A stretch of 64,000 bases of DNA from Akkermansiaceae bacterium (lineage in GTDB: Bacteria; Verrucomicrobiota; Verrucomicrobiia; Verrucomicrobiales; Akkermansiaceae): the NCBI GenBank assembly GCA_905182475.1, contig CAJJBR010000002.1:1-64000 (forward strand). Reading direction: 5' to 3'. The notes beneath the pieces are model-generated. The model did no database searches and was not told the origin of the DNA. It saw only the letters and a program-made list of their open reading frames with translations. Of this stretch, positions 58,419 to 64,000 are shown one piece after another (position 1 is the stretch's first letter; every line of letters starts with the position of its first letter). The position numbers and the translations under genes were made by a program.

Positions 58419-60206
58419 ATGAAATCCCGTTGGCTCCTCTTATCGTGCGGATTCGCTAGCCTCACAGCCTGCGATTCCCCGGAGAAGACGTCGATAGTTC
58501 CCGCACCTGCGGAAACATACTCAGACCCGGATCCTGTCCATTTCCTCATCGAAGCGGAAGATTGTGAAATCCTCGGCGAAAAGACTGAGGACGGAAAGGC
58601 ATCCGGCTCGGCTTTCGTAAAACGCCAGTCGGGCAGCGAGCAGCCGGTAGTTCGCTGTGATATTCCTGCTTCGGAGAAGCCTCTTTCCGTCTGGCTACGG
58701 CGGAAAGGCGGGGCGGTTCAGATCAAAACGTCATCCGCTGAAAGTCAAAACGAAGGCTCTTGGGCATACGAAGTCGAAGAACAGTTCGCATGGACTTCCT
58801 TTGGTGAAATTCCCGCCGGCGGGGAAGGGCGCCAGCTCATCGCCATCTGTAACAACAAAGAGGACGAGACCGTTTCCATTGACTGTATCCTCTTTTCCGA
58901 TGAGCCGTTGGATGATAAAGACGCCCTTCTGACGCCGCTCCCGTCGGTCGGGATCGATCCCACAAAAATTACGGGAGGTTTCCGCACCGCATCTTCGCTC
59001 TGGGGAGTGAACCAGTTTTCTGGCGGCGATCCCAAGACGCTTACCGACCCCAGCTACATCGAAAATTTGGCCTACCTCGCTCCCAAGCTGATGCGAGTTC
59101 ATAACGAGGGGACACTGGAGGACTCCGGAAAGAGCCGCCACGGCTTATTGGATTTCAAGTCCCGCACCTGGGACGAGCGGAAAATCCGTACGTCTGTCAT
59201 CGCCCTGCTGGAGTTGGAAAATATCGGCGATATCGTCATCAATATCCCGAATTGGCCGGAGTGGATGGATGCCGACGAGGACGGCTTCTTAGATGATGAT
59301 AAGGCTGCGAAATACGTAGCGTTGGTCGGGCGCTTTGCGGAGATCGTTTGGGAATTTCCCGCCGCACGTGAGCGCGTGCTTTTCGAACTCACTAACGAAC
59401 TCGACAATCTTTACCATGCCGATCTTGTGGCCGGGAAAAATCCCCACCGGGTCGCGGAGCTTGCGCGCATTTTCCTCCAATGCAGCCTGCACATCCGCCA
59501 GGTCGCGCCAGGGGCGAGAATCGGCGGGCCATCGGTTGCGAATTCCTACAACACGGCGTTCCACGAGCAGTTCATCGCTTACACAGCGCCGGAACTCGAT
59601 TTTTATTCCATCCACCTCTACGCCAGCAGTAATCCCAAGGACTCGGATTCGCGTATTCTTTCCACGGCGGATGAGGTCGCGGATCCGGTGAAGACGGTGA
59701 AGGCGATACTCGCAAAAAACTCGAAAGGCCGCGAGATCCCCGTTTCTGTAAACGAATACAATATCGTCCGAAGCGGGGAGACAAGCGAGGCGCGGATGAC
59801 TTCCGGATTCGGTGCTGTCTGGGACGCGTGGTTCATGATGACCCTTTTCTCCGCGGGAGCCGATTCCGCCGCCGCGTGGAACGAAAACGACGGAATCTAC
59901 GGTAAGTTTTCGGCAGACGGTGAACGCCGCCCCGCTTCCCACCTTTACCATGTGCTCAATACAGAATTCACAGGCTCAGTTGCTCGATTAGAAACCGAAG
60001 AGCCGGAAGAAATCGCCGCACTCACCACCGAGGCAGGGGATCGCATCCTCATTTCCCACCGTGGCTTCCGCGACCGGAAGATCACACTCCCGGAAGGGAA
60101 GTGGAGAGGCTGGATGCTGGGGAAGGGTATGGATGTGCCGCACGAAATTTCTGCCGAGGGTGAAACCGATTTGCCTGGGGTCTCGCTGCTGTATTTGGAG
60201 AAGTAA
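58419..60206 (+). CDS. Lipoprotein glycoside hydrolase (clan GH-A-like) with N-terminal carbohydrate-binding-like domain
   Basis: 595 residues. MKSRWLLLSCGFASLTAC is a lipoprotein signal (lipobox LTAC). HFLIEAEDCEILGEKTEDGK starts a CBM6/35-like beta-sandwich domain (to about residue 165). The catalytic part is a TIM barrel with LTNELDN (E327, acid/base candidate) and VSVNEYNIVRSGE (E446, nucleophile candidate), plus LDFYSIHLYASS and DSAAAWNENDGIYG. This pattern recalls GH39/GH5-like or GH30-type exo-acting enzymes; the family cannot be fixed by eye. It is anchored outside and may act with the sulfatases on polysaccharides. Start ATG 58419, with an earlier ATG (58414) closed by a stop. Confidence 0.8.
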   Translation: MKSRWLLLSCGFASLTACDSPEKTSIVPAPAETYSDPDPVHFLIEAEDCEILGEKTEDGKASGSAFVKRQSGSEQPVVRCDIPASEKPLSVWLRRKGGAVQIKTSSAESQNEGSWAYEVEEQFAWTSFGEIPAGGEGRQLIAICNNKEDETVSIDCILFSDEPLDDKDALLTPLPSVGIDPTKITGGFRTASSLWGVNQFSGGDPKTLTDPSYIENLAYLAPKLMRVHNEGTLEDSGKSRHGLLDFKSRTWDERKIRTSVIALLELENIGDIVINIPNWPEWMDADEDGFLDDDKAAKYVALVGRFAEIVWEFPAARERVLFELTNELDNLYHADLVAGKNPHRVAELARIFLQCSLHIRQVAPGARIGGPSVANSYNTAFHEQFIAYTAPELDFYSIHLYASSNPKDSDSRILSTADEVADPVKTVKAILAKNSKGREIPVSVNEYNIVRSGETSEARMTSGFGAVWDAWFMMTLFSAGADSAAAWNENDGIYGKFSADGERRPASHLYHVLNTEFTGSVARLETEEPEEIAALTTEAGDRILISHRGFRDRKITLPEGKWRGWMLGKGMDVPHEISAEGETDLPGVSLLYLEK

Positions 60207-60261
60207 TAGCCGCCTAAAGCGAGCGATCCATGTGAGGCGAGTGAATGTGATCTGCGCCATA

Positions 60262-60478
60262 AGCACCTGCCGAGTGTATCCGATTGATATGGAGTCGCCG
60301 AGGATCAAAACGTTTGGGAGTTCCGCGTTGATGGGGTCGCCGATTTTCATCCCCTTCCTATCTTGCTTGGGCGTGTGGAAGGGCAGGGGGATGCTGGCTT
60401 TCCGGCCGGATCGGCATGGATGGCAGCATGGGGAGCAATCAGCAGCGCGAGGAGGAGGAGGAGGGCAGTTCGTTTCAC
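60262..60478 (-). pseudogene. SGNH/GDSL hydrolase, 5' relic
   Basis: GTG 60478 opens KRTALLLLLALLIAPHAAIH, a signal peptide, which runs to PASPCPSTRPSKIGRG and stops. In another frame the sequence continues MKIGDPINAELPNVLILGDS and ISIGYT, the SGNH block I with the nucleophilic Ser in GDSISIGYT. The frame then becomes meaningless at about 60273. The Asn and His blocks are absent. This is the beginning of a secreted esterase or sialate-O-acetylesterase-like gene lost by deletion plus a frameshift. Confidence 0.6.
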
Positions 60479-60858
60479 TTTTTCGGGGTGGGGCGTGTCC
60501 GCTCGCGCGGGAACCTCATACTTCATGGCTTTGATCTGTGCGTCGCGTTCCAAGGCTAGTCGGTCCTTTTTTATCTTGGAATCCGTAGGTGATCTGAATT
60601 TTTTTGTAGGTGCAGAGCGGTTCCTTTCTTGAATCCAATTGCGGATAGCAACGACCGCGGTGTTTTCACCTTCAGGAATATCGAAGACACCCCCGTCAAC
60701 CGGATTTTTATCCCGGATTTAGGTGCTGCGGACCTGAGGCTTCCGAGTCCATTCCGGTCAACTCAGGATGTGCAGCACAATCCAGGGGACGAGGTTGAAA
60801 ATGAAAACTATCAACTTGAAGAACGCCATCCCGGCATAGTGGATCGCGGTTCCTCTCC
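60479..60858. other. Stretch between the SGNH relic and the antiporter gene, no firm gene
   Basis: About 380 bases with several short frames. On the minus strand 60758-60829 encodes a 23-residue hydrophobic peptide (MAFFKLIVFIFNLVPWIVLH and three more residues), starting 29 bases after the stop of the antiporter gene; a GGAGAG lies 20 bases before it. It could be a small membrane peptide co-transcribed with the antiporter, or a relic. No further feature is supported. Confidence 0.25.
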
Positions 60859-62709
60859 TTACACCGCTGGCGGTAGTTCGTCTTTTGGAATTAAGGTATA
60901 CACATTCGTCCCCACGGAGATCTTTCCGATCTCTGGATGGACAGGACGGAGGCCTTTTGAATCGCTGATGAACATGATGATGGAGCTGGGGTAGGTCTCC
61001 ATGAATTTCTCAAAATCAAACTTCTCGGTGAGTTGCGATTTTTTCATCTGCCCTCCCTCGGCAACGATTTTAGAGAGTAGCGTATGACTCGGACGGTCAG
61101 AAAAGAGATACCTACTCCGGATTTCTTCTGCGATGGATTTCTTGTGATGGCCTTCGCGTTCGAGCGGTGCCAGTTGCCACACGCCGGCTCTGCCGAACTG
61201 GTGGATGAAACGCTGCGCGGCCATCGAGTTCACCTCGTCGTTGGGGGTTCCGGCAACGAGCGCGCCGATGCCGTTCAGGTCGAGTTCCTCTTCCGCAAAT
61301 TCCGAAAGGATGTTTGCCCGCTGTGCTTCGAGACCGAGCATTTTTGCGGAAGCGACATTGTTGAAATTCGTGTCGAGTAGGAGCACGCGGTGGCCGTCCT
61401 CGTGGAGCAATTTCGCCGCAGTCCGCGCCCATAGATCCGCACCGGCAAAGAGGATTCCGGTCACATTTTTCGCTGCGAGTCCAAGCCTCCGGGCGAGAGG
61501 AGAGGCTGCCAGTCCGTAGATCAGGACGGTGCCGACAATGATCAAAAAAACGAGTGCGACTAGTTCCCGCGACTGGGCGGCAATGATAGGCGAAAGTCTT
61601 TCACCAAAACTCCCGTGCGCGGCAGCTTCCTCAAACTCCAAGGCGAAGATCGATGTCACGGCGGCAGCGACGATCCCCCTCGGTGCGAGAAAGGCGAGGA
61701 ACGTCCGCTCGTTTATGCTCGTTCTTTTCGAAAACAGGAGACTCAGGTAAACGGAGAGCGGCCTACCAATGAGGACGAGGAAACCAAGAAGAAATACTCC
61801 TTTCACGAATGCGCCTTGGAGTTCTTCAGCTCCGATCCGGCCGGACAGGACGATGAAGAGAATAGAGATGATCAGGATGCGGAGGTTCTCCTTGAACTCA
61901 AGGATGTGCCGGACCGAAACGGAGCGCTGGTTCGCAAGTGCGATGCCGAGGACGGTGACAGTCAATAGCCCTGCTTCTTTCTCGACGAGGTTCGATCCCG
62001 TGAATGCAAGCGCTACAACTGCGAGAAGAAAGACAGGCTGGAGGTAGTCGGGAACGAGGTGGTTGCGCAAGAGTAGCTCCACTCCTTTTGCCAGCAGCAG
62101 GGCTCCAATGACACCAACTGCGAACATCACGCCTATCGCCTGCAAGAGCTCGCCTTGGGCTGATACGAAATCCCCTGCGATTGCGATTTTAAAAACAAGC
62201 ACCGCAAGGATCGCACCGATGGGATCGACCACGATGCCCTCCCATTTTACGATTGAAGCAATCTTCCGCGTGGGGTTTACGTGGCGTAAAAGGGGCGCGA
62301 TCACCGTCGGCCCTGTGACGGTCAGGATGCAGCCAATGAGCGCAGCTAGTCGGACGTCGTAGCCAAGCGCATAGACCATGAAAACGGTGGTCAGACCGAA
62401 GGACAGCGCGACGGCAACCGTGCAAAGCCGGAGGATGGGTAGACCGGACTCCTTGAGTTCACTGAATTTCAGCGTCAGTCCCCCTTCAAAAAGGATGATC
62501 GCCACCAAAAGCCCTACCGCCGAGAGCAATGGACTGCTGTGCCCGTTGCCTTGGATCAGGAAATCATCAATCCGGACTCCCGAAAACTGACCCAGCGCAA
62601 ACCCGAATCCGAGTAGCAAAAGAATCGAAGGCAGCTTGAATCTCCAAGCAAGCCATTGGGCGGCAACTCCAAGAACAAGGATCAGGGTAAGGAATACAAG
62701 GGGCGACAT
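60859..62709 (-). CDS. Cation:proton antiporter with degenerate RCK-like domain
   Basis: 616 residues from ATG 62709 (MSPLVFLTLILVLGVAAQWL); the frame is open 26 codons upstream. About twelve membrane segments of the CPA1 Na+/H+ exchanger family follow: FGFALGQFSGVRIDDFL, GCILTVTGPTVIAPLLRHVN (the TxTGPT(V/S)I signature) and VGVIGALLLAKGVELLL. The C-terminal cytoplasmic part has a TrkA-N-like fold (GILFAGADLWARTAAKLL, VLLLDTNFNNVASAKMLG), but the GxGxxG loop is replaced by GADLWA, so nucleotide binding may be altered. An extracytoplasmic or regulatory tail ends ISVGTNVYTLIPKDEL. It probably exchanges Na+ or K+ for H+. It follows the MBL-fold gene by 61 bases. Confidence 0.88.
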   Translation of the reverse strand: MSPLVFLTLILVLGVAAQWLAWRFKLPSILLLLGFGFALGQFSGVRIDDFLIQGNGHSSPLLSAVGLLVAIILFEGGLTLKFSELKESGLPILRLCTVAVALSFGLTTVFMVYALGYDVRLAALIGCILTVTGPTVIAPLLRHVNPTRKIASIVKWEGIVVDPIGAILAVLVFKIAIAGDFVSAQGELLQAIGVMFAVGVIGALLLAKGVELLLRNHLVPDYLQPVFLLAVVALAFTGSNLVEKEAGLLTVTVLGIALANQRSVSVRHILEFKENLRILIISILFIVLSGRIGAEELQGAFVKGVFLLGFLVLIGRPLSVYLSLLFSKRTSINERTFLAFLAPRGIVAAAVTSIFALEFEEAAAHGSFGERLSPIIAAQSRELVALVFLIIVGTVLIYGLAASPLARRLGLAAKNVTGILFAGADLWARTAAKLLHEDGHRVLLLDTNFNNVASAKMLGLEAQRANILSEFAEEELDLNGIGALVAGTPNDEVNSMAAQRFIHQFGRAGVWQLAPLEREGHHKKSIAEEIRSRYLFSDRPSHTLLSKIVAEGGQMKKSQLTEKFDFEKFMETYPSSIIMFISDSKGLRPVHPEIGKISVGTNVYTLIPKDELPPAV

Positions 62710-62770
62710 ACATGGTGGTATTAGCGTGGGAAATGCCACGCGGGAAGATTTATTACCGAGGAAAACTCGC

Positions 62771-63679
62771 TCACCACTCGATCCCAACTCCCTCTTCGGG
62801 GATGAGGATTTTTTCGCTGATACCGAGGCGATCGGCTTCGGTGAGTAGGCGTTCGACGGGTTCTTCGAGGGCTTCGTTTCCGAGGGGAAAAGTGCCGTAG
62901 TGCATGGGAATTAGGACTTTCGCGCCGAGGTCGGCGAAGGCGAGGACGGCTTGTTCCGGGTTCATGTGGACATCCCGGCCACTGGGCGACTCGTAGGCTC
63001 CGATGGGCATGAGTGCGATATCGATATCGTGGCGTTTCCCGATCTCGGTGAATCCCTCGAAGTAGGTACTATCTCCGCAGTGGAAGACGCTTTTCCCGCC
63101 GGCTTTGACCAAATATCCGCCGTAGTCGCGGTGGGTATCGTGCACGTATCTCGCGCCCCAATGATGGCAGGGGGTGTGGATGATTTCCATGCCCTTGATC
63201 TCCAGTTCGTCCCAAATCTTCATCTCGTGGACTGCAGGGAAACCAAGTTTTTTCACAAGCGAGGCGCTGCCCATGGGGACGACGATGCCGTCGCTGGATT
63301 GCAGGATTTTCAGGCTGGGCTTATGGAGGTGGTCGAAATGGGCGTGGGTGACTAGGACGAGATCGACCTCAGGGACACCTTCGAGTCGGAGGCCGGGCTG
63401 GCGCTGGCGTTTCACCGGGCCATGCCACTTCGCCCAGTTCGGATCCACGACCACGGAGTTTCCCGCGAACTGGAGGAAAAAAGAGGCGTGCCCAATCCAG
63501 GTAATACGGACGCGATCCTCTGCAGGCGGAGTAAGAACGGGATCCAGCATTGCGCCGCCCATCCTCTTGAACATCCCCGGGACGATGCGGTGGCGGAGAA
63601 ACTTCGCGTTTCTGCCGGGCCAGCCTTTCTGTGGGGCGAGGCCGGAGTATTTGTTGTCCGCGTGGTTCTTCATCGTCAA
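62771..63679 (-). CDS. MBL-fold metallo-hydrolase (UlaG / NAPE-PLD-like)
   Basis: 302 residues. RITWIGHASFFLQFAGNSVV, the metal motif THAHFDHLHKPS (HxHxDH), TPCHHWGARYVHDTHRDYGG, FHCGDSTYFEGF (Asp ligand) and LIPMHYGTFPLGNEAL (His ligand) all match the YhfI/UlaG/NAPE-phospholipase D-like group, including the TPCHHWGxR segment of the phospholipase-D-like subgroup. The enzyme is probably a soluble zinc hydrolase with a phosphodiester or lactone substrate. The start may be M1 or M3. The pyrF gene end lies 12 bases upstream on the same strand, so an operon pyrF-MBL-antiporter is possible. Confidence 0.88.
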   Translation of the reverse strand: MTMKNHADNKYSGLAPQKGWPGRNAKFLRHRIVPGMFKRMGGAMLDPVLTPPAEDRVRITWIGHASFFLQFAGNSVVVDPNWAKWHGPVKRQRQPGLRLEGVPEVDLVLVTHAHFDHLHKPSLKILQSSDGIVVPMGSASLVKKLGFPAVHEMKIWDELEIKGMEIIHTPCHHWGARYVHDTHRDYGGYLVKAGGKSVFHCGDSTYFEGFTEIGKRHDIDIALMPIGAYESPSGRDVHMNPEQAVLAFADLGAKVLIPMHYGTFPLGNEALEEPVERLLTEADRLGISEKILIPEEGVGIEW

Positions 63680-63691
63680 AATCGACGGAGG

Positions 63692-64000
63692 TTACACCGA
63701 ACCATAACCGCCTGCAATTTTCTCCATCCAATACTCCGCCCGTGCACGGAAACCTTTCTCATCCTGCGCGTAAAGAATGCCGCGAGAGACGTTAATTACG
63801 TCCGGAGCTGTTCGTTTTGCAGCGGCGAGCACGGAGAGATCCCCGCCTTGCGCACCAAGACCCGGCACCAGCAGTGGCGCATCCGGCATTTTAGGCAAAA
63901 CGTCTGCTGCATTTGTTAGGCCGACCACGTAGCCGACATCGGTAGCACGTTCTTCGGATTTCGCGCGCTCGCCGAGGGCCGTGACGAGTTCAAAGACCTT
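63692..64000 (-). CDS. pyrF: Orotidine 5'-phosphate decarboxylase, C-terminal part (runs off the window)
   Basis: The 5' part lies beyond base 64000. What is visible reads KVFELVTALGERAKSEERAT and DVGYVVGLTNAADVLPKMP, then LLVPGLGAQGGDLSVLAAAK and RTAPDVINVSRGILYA. The PG-(L/I)-GAQGGD phosphate-binding loop and VNVSRGILYA are characteristic of the longer group 2 PyrF proteins. The enzyme makes UMP from OMP, the last step of de novo pyrimidine synthesis. Confidence 0.9.
   Translation of the reverse strand, partial: KVFELVTALGERAKSEERATDVGYVVGLTNAADVLPKMPDAPLLVPGLGAQGGDLSVLAAAKRTAPDVINVSRGILYAQDEKGFRARAEYWMEKIAGGYGSV

Overview
The window looks like chromosomal DNA of a Verrucomicrobiota bacterium, most likely order Verrucomicrobiales. 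The evidence is a four-gene Verru_Chthon prepilin cassette (31147-36039), a DUF1501 plus planctomycete-type cytochrome c/DUF1549/DUF1553 gene pair (2976-7657), two sulfatases, a PUR-family small protein and few Shine-Dalgarno sequences. This placement is inference; no rRNA gene is present.

Layout. 1-221 holds the 3' end of an unidentified gene followed by an integron attC-like hairpin. 561-7657 carries a universal stress protein, a frameshifted Kef-type antiporter and the DUF1501/DUF1553 pair. 7822-10602 is polA. 10603-25137 is an accessory region of gene fragments and mobile functions: a scarred AbrB/PIN toxin-antitoxin locus, an unknown 402-residue protein, a serine recombinase, a broken cytosine methyltransferase, two comM fragments on either side of a heavy-metal RND efflux operon (15667-22586), and a tyrosine integrase next to tRNA-Ser(UGA). 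The tRNA is the natural candidate attachment site.

25410-31000 has an aldo/keto reductase, a NahK-like sugar kinase, a frameshifted metallophosphoesterase, a YacL-like PIN/TRAM protein, a PUR-family protein and a tRNA-dihydrouridine synthase. 31147-37411 is the translationally coupled prepilin cassette plus a fifth exported protein. 37455-49085 is mostly core: a TatD nuclease, secA, a very large TerB/FHA/ABC/permease fusion, a YjbR protein, a saccharopine-dehydrogenase-family enzyme, yebC and dnaN. 49951-58382 contains pyruvate dehydrogenase E1 alpha, E1 beta and dihydrolipoyl dehydrogenase, interrupted by two sulfatases and an AbrB/Doc toxin-antitoxin pair; E2 is not in the window. 58419-64000 has a lipoprotein glycosidase, an SGNH-hydrolase relic, a second cation/proton antiporter, a metallo-beta-lactamase-fold hydrolase and the 3' part of pyrF.

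Two patterns run across genes. First, a short palindromic repeat with core GCGGACTTTAGTCCGC occurs at or just past several stop codons, and one exact copy sits in frame inside the polA linker. Second, three otherwise convincing genes (Kef antiporter, metallophosphoesterase, methyltransferase) each carry a single-base frameshift, so real decay and assembly error must be told apart.
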